A stretch of DNA of 7,203 bases from Caulobacteraceae bacterium (GTDB taxonomy: Bacteria > Pseudomonadota > Alphaproteobacteria > Caulobacterales > Caulobacteraceae), in the NCBI GenBank assembly GCA_947479185.1, contig CANJYY010000123.1, forward strand, positions 1 to 7,203, written 5' to 3'. The translations under genes and the position numbers were made by a program. The notes below the pieces were generated by a model, which was not told the origin of the DNA, made no database searches, and saw nothing but the letters and a program-made list of their open reading frames with translations. Each line of letters starts with the position of its first letter. The first letter of the stretch is position 1. Below, in pieces: positions 1 through 6,054 of this stretch.

Positions 1-953
1 GACGCCGGGCCGGGGTTCTTGCCGCCGGCCAGGGCCGACATCACGCGGTGTTCGGTGATCTCGATCGATTCGACGAGGATCTCGGCCTCGGCCAGACGCA
101 GGCGGAAGTCCGGATCGTCGATCAGCGGCGAACCCTCGTCGGACACCTCGCTCTCGGCCATGGCCTTCAGCTTGGCGACGCCGCCGCGCAGGCCAGGGGC
201 GGAGCTGCCGCCGCGCTCGAACTCGAGCAGGTACTTGGCGACGGTCCAGCCGTCGTTCTCCTCGCCCAGGCGCCCCGCCTTGGGGACGCGGACGTTGTCG
301 AAGAACACCTGGTTGACCTCGTGCTCGCCGGCCAGGGTGATGATCGGCTTCACCTCGATCCCGGGGGTGTTCATTTCCAGCAGCAGGAAGGTGATGCCCT
401 GCTGCGGCTTGCCGCCCGACCAGGTGCGGACCAGGCAGAACATGCGGTTGGCGAAGTGGGCGTGGGTGGTCCAGATCTTCGAGCCGTTGAGGACGTAGTC
501 GTCGCCGTCCGACTCGGCGCGCATCTGCAGGGACGCGAGGTCCGACCCCGAGCCCGGCTCGGAGTAGCCCTGGCACCAGTAGTCTTCGCCGGCCAGGATG
601 CGCGGCAGATAGAAGGCCTTCTGTTCGGGCGTGCCGTACTTCTGGATGCAGGGACCGACCATGCGTAGGCCCATCGGCGACAGCGGCGGCGCGCCAGCGC
701 GCGTGCATTCGGCGGCGAAGATGTAGCGCTGCATCTCGTTCCAGCCGCAGCCGCCGTACTCGACCGGCCAGCTCGGCGCGACCCAGCCCTTGGCGTGGAG
801 GATCTTCTGCCAGGGGATCGAATACTGCTTCTCGATGAACACGCTGGTGACCATCTGGCCCGCCGTGCGCAGATCGGCCGGCAGGGCTTCTTCGAGAAAG
901 GTCCGGACCTCGTCGCGGAAGGCCAGCTCTTCGGGGGTCAGGTCGAGATTCAT
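1..953 (-). CDS. Acyl-CoA dehydrogenase family protein, N-terminal ~317 residues (C-terminus beyond window)
   Basis: Flavoenzyme expected to introduce an alpha,beta double bond into an acyl-CoA thioester, passing electrons to ETF; cytoplasmic. The protein starts MNLDLTPEELAFRDEVRTFL, the usual N-terminal helix of the family. A helical N-domain spans about 1-120. The beta-domain then carries the signature QGYSEPGSGSDLASL at 128-142 and KIWTTHA at 159-165, which contact FAD and substrate. LGEENDGW at 229-236 and LLEFERGG at 242-249 lead into the C-terminal helical domain. Family members are about 380-410 residues, so roughly 70-90 are missing at the window edge, not by mutation. The ATG at 953 is chosen because the family N-terminus begins there; only a weak GGA lies upstream. 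It is divergent from guaD. Substrate cannot be told: it could be a fatty acyl, branched-chain, steroid side-chain or aromatic-pathway acyl-CoA. The family call is secure, the specific function is not. Confidence 0.93.
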   Translation of the reverse strand, partial: MNLDLTPEELAFRDEVRTFLEEALPADLRTAGQMVTSVFIEKQYSIPWQKILHAKGWVAPSWPVEYGGCGWNEMQRYIFAAECTRAGAPPLSPMGLRMVGPCIQKYGTPEQKAFYLPRILAGEDYWCQGYSEPGSGSDLASLQMRAESDGDDYVLNGSKIWTTHAHFANRMFCLVRTWSGGKPQQGITFLLLEMNTPGIEVKPIITLAGEHEVNQVFFDNVRVPKAGRLGEENDGWTVAKYLLEFERGGSSAPGLRGGVAKLKAMAESEVSDEGSPLIDDPDFRLRLAEAEILVESIEITEHRVMSALAGGKNPGPA

Positions 954-968
954 CGTCGCGGATCCATT

Positions 969-1035
969 CGTTTGTCGCACCTGATCAGAGTGCTCGCCGT
1001 TCGCCTAGACTGGTGTACGCCACGTGACGCAAACG
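969..1035. repeat. Imperfect 12-bp inverted repeat flanking the divergent promoter region
   Basis: The left arm CGTTTGTCGCAC (969-980) and right arm GTGACGCAAACG (1024-1035) are complementary at 9 of 12 positions. The three mismatches are adjacent, and 43 bp lie between the arms. Such spaced arms can be paired regulator sites, but a chance match in GC-rich DNA is possible. Confidence 0.35.
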
Positions 1036-1040
1036 GTTTT

Positions 1041-1056
1041 CTCGCGCCATCGCGAG
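1041..1056 (+). other. Perfect 6-bp hairpin in the guaD leader
   Basis: CTCGCG (1041-1046), loop CCAT, CGCGAG (1051-1056). It lies about 50 nt before the chosen guaD ATG and directly after TTTT. It has no downstream U-run on the plus strand. On the minus strand the stem is followed by AAAA, so it does not look like an intrinsic terminator in either direction. It may be a leader structure or operator; it would lie inside the gene if guaD began at the GTG at 1024. Confidence 0.35.
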
Positions 1057-1104
1057 GCGGCTTTGTCTTGCCAGCGCGGGCGGCGCAGGGTCCAACCTGA
1101 GCCC

Positions 1105-2403
1105 ATGTCCGATGTCCGCGCGTATCGCGCCGCCCTGGTCCATTGCCTTGACGATCCGCGCCGCGCCGGGCCGGACGCGGTCGTGCATCACGCCGACGGC
1201 CTGCTGCTGGTCGAGGACGGCCATGTGGCGGCCTGTGGTCCGTGGGCGGAACTGAGCCCGGGTCTGGCCGCCGACGTGCCCGTCGAGCACCTGCCGGACC
1301 GGATCCTGACGCCGGGCTTTGTCGACACACACATCCATTTTCCGCAGATCGACATGATCGCGGCCTTCAGCGGCCAGCTGCTCGACTGGCTGCAGGAGAA
1401 GACCTTTCCCGCCGAACGGGCCTTCGCCGACCGCGCCCATGCGGACGACACGGCGCGGGCGTTCCTCGGCGAGCTGCTGCGCAACGGCACGACCACGGCG
1501 ATGGTCTTCGGCTCGGTGCACCGGTCGTCGGTCGAGGCCCTGTTCGAGGCGGCCCTGGCGCGCAACATGCGGCTGATCGCCGGCAAGTCGCTGATGGACC
1601 TGGGGCCCGACGGGCTGCGGGACTCGGTCGCGGGCGGGCGCGCCGAGACCGAGACGCTGATCCGAGACTGGGGCAAGCGCGGCCGGCTGGGCTATGCGGT
1701 CACGCCCCGGTTCGCCCTGTCGTCCTCGCCGGAGCAACTGGCCGCCGCCGGCGAGATCCTGCGCGCCCATGACCACGTCTGGATGCAGACCCACCTGGCC
1801 GAAAGCCCGCGCGAGGTGGCCGCCGTGGCGGAGGCGTTCCCGGACTCGCGGGACTATCTCGACGCTTACGACCGGTTCGGTCTGGTCACGGACCGCTCGG
1901 TGTTCGCCCACGCCGTCCACATGACCGACCGGTCGCTGAACCGGATGGCGCAGGCCGGGGCGGCGATCGCCCACTGCCCGACCTCGAACCTGTTCCTCGG
2001 CAGCGGCCTGTTCGATCTGGCGCGGGCCGAGGCCCATGGCGTCTGTGTCGGTCTGGGCACGGACGTCGGCGCGGGGACCAGTTTCTCGATGCTGACCACC
2101 GCCGCTTCAGCCTGCAATGTGGCGCAGATGAAGGGCCGCCCGCTCGATCCCCTGCGCGCCTTCTACCTGGCGACGCTCGGCGGCGCCCGGGCGCTGGGCC
2201 TGGACGATCGGATCGGCAGCTTCAGCACCGGCCGCGAGGCGGACTTCGTAGCCCTCGACCCGGCGGCCACGCCGCTTCTGGCGCGCCGCCTGTCAGGCGT
2301 CAGCGATATCCGCGAAACCCTGTTCGCCCTGATGGTGCTGGGCGACGACCGGGCCGTGGCCCGCACGTGGATCGCCGGCGCCGTGGCGCACGATCGCGGC
2401 TGA
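1105..2403 (+). CDS. guaD: Guanine deaminase
   Basis: Zinc amidohydrolase converting guanine to xanthine and ammonia, feeding purine salvage or catabolism in the cytoplasm. The 432 residues match the usual ~430-450. Visible motifs: PGFVDTHIHFPQ at 70-81 with zinc ligands H76 and H78; LLDWLQEKTFP at 92-102, typical of guanine deaminase rather than other amidohydrolases; TPRF at 200-203, whose arginine contacts the purine; THLAES at 229-234 with ligand H230 and catalytic E233; FAHAVHM at 267-273 with H269; and GLGTDVGAG at 317-325 with metal-binding D320. All expected active-site residues are present. The ATG at 1105 is preferred because the family N-terminus fits it; an in-frame GTG at 1024 would add 27 basic, low-complexity residues. 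No strong Shine-Dalgarno is seen before either start. No xanthine dehydrogenase or other purine gene is visible beside it, so it appears monocistronic here. Confidence 0.95.
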   Translation: MSDVRAYRAALVHCLDDPRRAGPDAVVHHADGLLLVEDGHVAACGPWAELSPGLAADVPVEHLPDRILTPGFVDTHIHFPQIDMIAAFSGQLLDWLQEKTFPAERAFADRAHADDTARAFLGELLRNGTTTAMVFGSVHRSSVEALFEAALARNMRLIAGKSLMDLGPDGLRDSVAGGRAETETLIRDWGKRGRLGYAVTPRFALSSSPEQLAAAGEILRAHDHVWMQTHLAESPREVAAVAEAFPDSRDYLDAYDRFGLVTDRSVFAHAVHMTDRSLNRMAQAGAAIAHCPTSNLFLGSGLFDLARAEAHGVCVGLGTDVGAGTSFSMLTTAASACNVAQMKGRPLDPLRAFYLATLGGARALGLDDRIGSFSTGREADFVALDPAATPLLARRLSGVSDIRETLFALMVLGDDRAVARTWIAGAVAHDRG

Positions 2404-2435
2404 GAACCGGCCCGCCGTGAGGGCAAACATGGTTC
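2404..2435 (+). terminator. Possible hairpin after guaD
   Basis: Nested complementarity begins directly after the guaD stop. The outer stem is GAACC (2404-2408) with GGTTC (2431-2435), and the inner stem is GCCC (2410-2413) with GGGC (2421-2424). There is no U-tract afterwards, so it is at best a weak or Rho-assisted 3' end. The position supports the call more than the structure does. Confidence 0.25.
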
Positions 2436-2472
2436 CCGATCGTTAAGCCTAATACTTGATCCGCGAACAGGG

Positions 2473-2501
2473 TTTACGACCCTTCATTGTATTCGTTGAA
2501 T
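2473..2501 (+). promoter_or_regulatory. Candidate sigma70-like promoter for the cpa operon
   Basis: TTTACG (2473-2478) and TTGAAT (2496-2501) are 17 bp apart. Each matches the TTGACA/TATAAT consensus at four of six positions. They lie in the most AT-rich patch of the window, about 90 nt before cpaB. A small hairpin AGGGT-ttacg-ACCCT (2469-2483) overlaps the -35 and may be an operator. No TTAA-N7-TTAA CtrA site, GANTC methylation site or good sigma54 site was seen here. Confidence is low, since Alphaproteobacteria tolerate degenerate promoters. Confidence 0.3.
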
Positions 2502-2510
2502 ATATTTCAA
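2496..2510. repeat. Small AT-rich inverted repeat upstream of cpaB
   Basis: TTGAA (2496-2500) and TTCAA (2506-2510) flank TATAT. The repeat overlaps the proposed -10 and lies next to another short inverted repeat, ATTC-gtt-GAAT (2491-2501). The position suits a repressor site, but the arms are short. Confidence 0.3.
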
Positions 2511-2588
2511 GGGCTGACCTGTAATCCTGATTTCAGTGTCGGGGAGAGCGCCGAAAAATCGGCCGCTCGTTTACGGGGGTTCCGCAGC

Positions 2589-3533
2589 ATGCGAGTCGCC
2601 ACCATCGCCAGTCTTGGCGCGTCTGCCCTTCTGGGCGTCGGGGCGTTGTTCGTCGCCAAGGTCTGGCTGCCCAATTCGGCGCCGGGCGCGACCCGCGCCG
2701 GCGCGGCGGAAATGCCGGCGGAGATGCTCAAGCCCGTCGTCGCGGCGTCAGGCGCCGTGGCCTTCGGCCAGAAACTCGAAGCCAAGAACCTGACCATCAT
2801 CAGGATGCCGGCCGGCGCCGTGCCCGAAGGCGCCTACAGCTCGATCCAGCAGGTCATCGGACTGGACGGGGGCGCCCCGGTCACCCTGACGGCCCTGGTC
2901 AATCACGAACCGGTCCTGCCGGCCAAGGTCAGCGGCGGCGGCGCCCGGCCGTCGGTGGCCGCGACCATCTCCGAGGGCATGCGCGCCTATACCATCAAGG
3001 TCGATGACGTCGCCGGCGGCGGCGGCCACATCCTGCCAGGCGACCGGGTCGACGTGATCCTCGTCCAGGAGATCACCCGGTCCGGCGCGGTCGAGGGCTC
3101 GGCCACGACCAAGAACGTCATCGCCACCCTGGTGCTGCAGAACGTCCGGGTTCTGGGGATGGATCTGGTCGCCGATCCCGCGGCCACCGAAAAGTCGCCG
3201 CCCAAGACCGCCACGCTGGAGGTCACCTCGCTCGACGCCGGCAAGCTGTCGGCGGCGGGCCAGGCCGGGACCCTGTCGCTGGCCCTGCGCCGCAGCGGTT
3301 CGACCGATGTGGCCCAGCTGCAGCCGATGACCCTGCCGGAACTGCTGCGCACACCCGACAGCATCGGGGTCGGCGCCGTCGGAGTCGGCATCCCGGCCCC
3401 GCAGCCCCGCAAGACCGTCGTGCGCCATCGCGCGCCCTCCACCCCGACAGCCCCCGCCACGCGCGGGCTGGTGATCACCCAGGGCGGCAAGCGGGAAACC
3501 GTGTCCGTGCCGACAGAGCGTCTCGGGAGCTGA
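2589..3533 (+). CDS. cpaB: Flp/Tad pilus assembly protein CpaB (RcpC family)
   Basis: Periplasmic component of the type IVc (Tad) pilus apparatus, thought to sit with the secretin and bind cell wall through its SAF domain. The 314 residues fit the family. An uncleaved-looking N-terminal hydrophobic segment (about 4-24, ASLGASALLGVGALFVAKV region) anchors it in the inner membrane. A SAF-type domain (about 47-113) includes PVVAASGAVAFGQKLEAKNL and a GLDGGAPVT turn. The RcpC/CpaB domain (about 125-240) includes YTIKVDDVAGGGGHILPGDR and VDVILVQE, both characteristic. The tail (260-314) is Pro/Ala-rich and basic, then ends RGLVITQGGKRETVSVP. The ATG at 2589 is chosen because it puts the membrane segment at the N-terminus, with GGGGG (2575-2579) nine bases upstream. 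A TTG at 2487 would add 34 residues with no family resemblance. First gene of the operon here, ending 4 nt before cpaC. Confidence 0.92.
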   Translation: MRVATIASLGASALLGVGALFVAKVWLPNSAPGATRAGAAEMPAEMLKPVVAASGAVAFGQKLEAKNLTIIRMPAGAVPEGAYSSIQQVIGLDGGAPVTLTALVNHEPVLPAKVSGGGARPSVAATISEGMRAYTIKVDDVAGGGGHILPGDRVDVILVQEITRSGAVEGSATTKNVIATLVLQNVRVLGMDLVADPAATEKSPPKTATLEVTSLDAGKLSAAGQAGTLSLALRRSGSTDVAQLQPMTLPELLRTPDSIGVGAVGVGIPAPQPRKTVVRHRAPSTPTAPATRGLVITQGGKRETVSVPTERLGS

Positions 3534-3537
3534 CCCC

Positions 3538-4884
3538 ATGCGTCGTATCGCCATCGTCTGCGCGGCGGCCCTCGCCTGCGCGCCTGTCGGACCGGCCTGG
3601 GCCCAGACCTTCGTCGCCAGCTCCCTGGTCGGCGAACTGGCCCCCAGCCGCGTCATCACCGTGCCGAAGGACAAGTCGATCGCCTTCCGGCTGATGACCA
3701 ACGCCGGCGAGATCGTCGTGGCCCAGCCCGACATAGCCGAGATCGTCGCCAACACCGACCGTAGCGTCTACGTCCGCGGCAAGACCCTCGGCACGACCAA
3801 CATCCTGATCTACGACCCGGTCCACCGGCTGATCGAGGTGATCGACGTGCGGGTGGCGCAGGACATCGAGTCCCTGCAGTCCGACCTGCGCAACGCCCTG
3901 CCCGGCGAGCCGATCCGCGTCATCCCCATGGCCGGCGGCGTGCTGCTGTCGGGCCGGGTCTCGACGACCTCCGTGGCCGCCCGGGCCAAGGCCATCGCCG
4001 AGCGCTACGCCCCGGCCGGAGTCACCTCGGACCTGACCGTCGCGGCCGCCCAGCAGGTCATGCTGGAAGTGCGCATCATCGAGGCCAGCCGCAGCTCCCT
4101 GAAAGACTTCGGCGTCAACATCGGCATCGAGAACAACTCCGGCATCGTGTTCGGCTCGGGCACCGGCCTGATCGGCCTGAACGCCTCGCAGGGCACGCTG
4201 GCCCTGTCGACCAACGTCGGCCCCACGACCATCGAGGCGACCCTGCGGGCGTTGGAGGAACGGGGCGTGATCCGCACCCTGGCCCGGCCGAACCTGGCCG
4301 CCATTTCCGGCCAGGAGGCGACCTTCCTCGCCGGCGGCGAGTTCCCCTATCCGGTGCCGACCGGCCAGGGCGACATCACCATCGAGTTCAAGCCGTTCGG
4401 GGTGAACCTCAAGTTCACGCCGGTCGTCCAGGACGGCGGGCTGATCAACCTCAAGGTCGCGCCGGAAGTCAGCCAGCTCGACTACCGCCAGAGCCTGCGC
4501 CTCGCCAATGTCGAGGTGCCCAGCATCCTCGTGCGCCGCGCGGCCACCACCATCGAGCTCAAGGACGGCGAGACCTTCGCCATCGCCGGCCTGTTCCAGC
4601 AGGACTACGCCAACACAGCCCGGCAGATCCCCTGGGCCGGCGACGTGCCGGTGCTGGGCGCCCTGTTCCGCTCGGCCCGCTGGAAGAAGCAGGAAACCGA
4701 GTTGCTGATCCTGGTCACCCCGAGGCTGGTGACGGCGACGGAGAGCCGGGCTCTGGCGCCTGATCCCTTCAAGGGCTCGATCGAGCCGAGCGCCATCGAC
4801 GTGATCCTCAATGGCCTGAGTCTGGATCGCGCCATGGCTCCGGCGGGGCCCGCCTGGCCTGATCCCACATCGACCGGTTCCTGA
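3538..4884 (+). CDS. cpaC: Flp/Tad pilus outer-membrane secretin CpaC (RcpA family)
   Basis: Multimeric outer-membrane channel through which the Tad pilus leaves the cell. The 448-residue product has a Sec signal peptide (1-22, basic MRR, hydrophobic core, likely cut after AWA22). A secretin N-domain spans about 30-105 (VPKDKSIAFRL, ..VYVRGKTLGTTNILIYD). A BON-like domain spans about 108-170 (LPGEPIRVIPMAGGVLLSGRV). The secretin domain spans about 173-397, starting QVMLEVRIIEASRSSLKDFG. The secretin signature lies near 335-377: TTIELKDGETFAIAGLF, a short linker, then VPVLGALF, ending TELLILVTPRLV. The C-terminal ~48 residues are Pro-rich and follow the barrel region. GGGAG (3525-3529), eight bases upstream inside cpaB, is the ribosome binding site. 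Secretins usually need a pilotin or partner lipoprotein; the usual one here, CpaD, is not encoded next to it. Lower size range for the family but all core motifs present. Confidence 0.95.
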   Translation: MRRIAIVCAAALACAPVGPAWAQTFVASSLVGELAPSRVITVPKDKSIAFRLMTNAGEIVVAQPDIAEIVANTDRSVYVRGKTLGTTNILIYDPVHRLIEVIDVRVAQDIESLQSDLRNALPGEPIRVIPMAGGVLLSGRVSTTSVAARAKAIAERYAPAGVTSDLTVAAAQQVMLEVRIIEASRSSLKDFGVNIGIENNSGIVFGSGTGLIGLNASQGTLALSTNVGPTTIEATLRALEERGVIRTLARPNLAAISGQEATFLAGGEFPYPVPTGQGDITIEFKPFGVNLKFTPVVQDGGLINLKVAPEVSQLDYRQSLRLANVEVPSILVRRAATTIELKDGETFAIAGLFQQDYANTARQIPWAGDVPVLGALFRSARWKKQETELLILVTPRLVTATESRALAPDPFKGSIEPSAIDVILNGLSLDRAMAPAGPAWPDPTSTGS

Positions 4885-4893
4885 GGTGTTGAG

Positions 4894-6054
4894 ATGAATT
4901 TCGCTGGTCGACGCGTACTGATCATCGGAACGGGCCTGGTCGAGCTGGCCGCCCGGGCCCTGGAGGGCGCGGTCATCGAGACCGCTGTCGCCGACAGCCT
5001 GAATGGCCGGTCGCTGCAAAGCGATCCGCCGGACCTGGTGCTGATCGACGCGGCCGGGGCGACGGCCGAAGCGCTCGGCGGCGCGATCTCGACCCTCGGT
5101 CGCGCGCCGACCCCGCCGCCGACCCTGCTGGTCGGCGGCCAGCTGCCGGTCGCCCTCGTCCGGGCCCTGATGCGTCTGCCGCATTCAGATGTGCTGGAAG
5201 CGCCGTTCACGATCCAGGACCTGGCCGCGACCGCCGCGCCGCTGATGACCGCCCGGCTTCCCCCTGTGCAGAGCGCGCCGTCGCGCTGCTGGACGGTGAT
5301 GGGCGCGGTCGGCGGCGCCGGGGCGACGACCATCGCCATCGAGATCGCCTGCGCCCTGGCCGAACGCCTGCCGGGACCGCGCCGGGTCTGCCTGATCGAC
5401 CTGAACATCGCCGACGGCGCGGCCGCCGCCTATCTGGCCGCCCCGGCCAACATGCTGCTGAGCCGCGCGTCGCAGGCGCCTGAGCGGATCGACCCGGCGC
5501 TGCTCGACGCCTTCGTCTCCGAGGCCCCGGGCGGCATCGACCTGCTGGCCGCCGCGCGCGACTGCCACGCCTTCGACACCACCTCGCCCGAGGCCGTGCT
5601 GCGCATTCTGGACGTCGCCTGCCAGGTCTATGACGCCGTCGTCGTCGACGCCCCGCGCCACCGCCGCGCCTGGACGCTGGACGTGCTGTCCGGCTCGGAC
5701 GAACTGCTGGTCGTCTCCGAACTGACGGTGCCGGCCCTGCTGGCGGCGCGGTCGCTGGCCGGCGAGATCGAGGCCGAACTGCCAGACGGCCCGCCACCGC
5801 GCATCGTGCTCAACCGGCTGGCCAAGCGCGTGTTCGGCCCTGCCCCCTCGATGGTCGAGGCGGAGAAGGCGCTGCAACGCCGCGCGGTCGGCGGGATCAC
5901 CTCCGACTGGGAGGCCGCCGCGGCCTCGGCCAATCTCGGGGGGCCGATCAGCCAGCACCGGCCCAAGTCGCGCATCGTCAAGGACATCGGCGATCTGGTC
6001 GATCGGCTGATGGCCTCGCCCGCCGTGCGTGGCGACCAGGCGAGGGTCGCCTGA
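4894..6054 (+). CDS. cpaE: Tad pilus localisation ATPase-like protein CpaE (TadZ family), divergent
   Basis: MinD/ParA-fold protein that in the family places the Tad machine at its site in the cell, acting at the inner-membrane face. The 386 residues comprise a receiver-like domain (about 5-118) and a MinD-like domain (about 131-375). In the first, PDLVLID keeps an aspartate (D52), but the acidic pair after the first strand is absent and the usual KPF is APF (103-105). In the second, the P-loop reads GAVGGAGATT (137-146): the signature lysine before GG is V139 and the P-loop lysine is A144. VCLIDLNIADG (165-175) is the second acidic motif, YDAVVVDAP (246-254) the Walker B-like strand, and IVLNRL (304-309) the base-binding region. 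GAGG (4883-4886), overlapping the cpaC stop, is a good ribosome binding site. cpaD, normally between cpaC and cpaE, is absent. The family is clear; ATP hydrolysis is doubtful. Confidence 0.88.
   Translation: MNFAGRRVLIIGTGLVELAARALEGAVIETAVADSLNGRSLQSDPPDLVLIDAAGATAEALGGAISTLGRAPTPPPTLLVGGQLPVALVRALMRLPHSDVLEAPFTIQDLAATAAPLMTARLPPVQSAPSRCWTVMGAVGGAGATTIAIEIACALAERLPGPRRVCLIDLNIADGAAAAYLAAPANMLLSRASQAPERIDPALLDAFVSEAPGGIDLLAAARDCHAFDTTSPEAVLRILDVACQVYDAVVVDAPRHRRAWTLDVLSGSDELLVVSELTVPALLAARSLAGEIEAELPDGPPPRIVLNRLAKRVFGPAPSMVEAEKALQRRAVGGITSDWEAAAASANLGGPISQHRPKSRIVKDIGDLVDRLMASPAVRGDQARVA
6037..6053 (+). promoter_or_regulatory. Hairpin overlapping the cpaF ribosome binding site and cpaE stop
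   Basis: CAGGCGA (6037-6043), loop GGG, TCGCCTG (6047-6053) is a perfect 7-bp inverted repeat. It contains the GAGGG Shine-Dalgarno (6042-6046) and ends directly before the cpaF ATG (6054). A ribosome finishing cpaE would open it, which suits translational coupling. Folding is inferred from complementarity only; the 3-nt loop is tight. Confidence 0.45.

Larger units (their letters stand above)
954..1104. promoter_or_regulatory. Divergent intergenic region between acyl-CoA dehydrogenase and guaD
   Basis: This 151-bp gap must hold the promoters of both divergent genes if guaD starts at 1105. I see no convincing -35/-10 pair on either strand. It does contain an imperfect inverted repeat (969-980 and 1024-1035, 9 of 12 positions complementary), the palindrome CTGATCAG at 981-988, CACGTG at 1021-1026 and a perfect hairpin at 1041-1056. 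The position suits a shared operator, but binding is inference only. Confidence 0.45.

Noticed and set aside
48..668. Plus-strand open frames within the first 700 bases
   Set aside because: They lie opposite the acyl-CoA dehydrogenase, whose minus-strand translation has the family signature QGYSEPGSGSD.
1024..1104. GTG at 1024 as the guaD start
   Set aside because: It would add 27 basic residues not expected for guanine deaminase; the ATG at 1105 gives a normal family length.
985..2037. Minus-strand open frame opposite guaD
   Set aside because: guaD has all catalytic residues in order; the antisense translation is Arg/Gly/Asp/Gln-rich without motifs.
2429..2446. Five-codon ATG micro-ORF between guaD and cpaB
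   Set aside because: It is too short to support and has no clear ribosome binding site; chance occurrence is likely.
2443..2460. CtrA-type TTAA-N7-TTAA box upstream of cpaB
   Set aside because: Only one TTAA is present; the sequence at the required spacing is ACTT, and the nearby TTGA is at the wrong distance.
4885..4893. Remnant of cpaD between cpaC and cpaE
   Set aside because: The gap is 9 nt with a normal ribosome binding site, so there is no room for a remnant and no sign of a recent deletion scar.
3475..5184. Long open frame on the minus strand opposite cpaC and cpaE
   Set aside because: It is antisense to two genes with unmistakable family motifs, and its translation is low-complexity, rich in G, R, D, Q and H. 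This is the usual by-product of GC-rich third codon positions.
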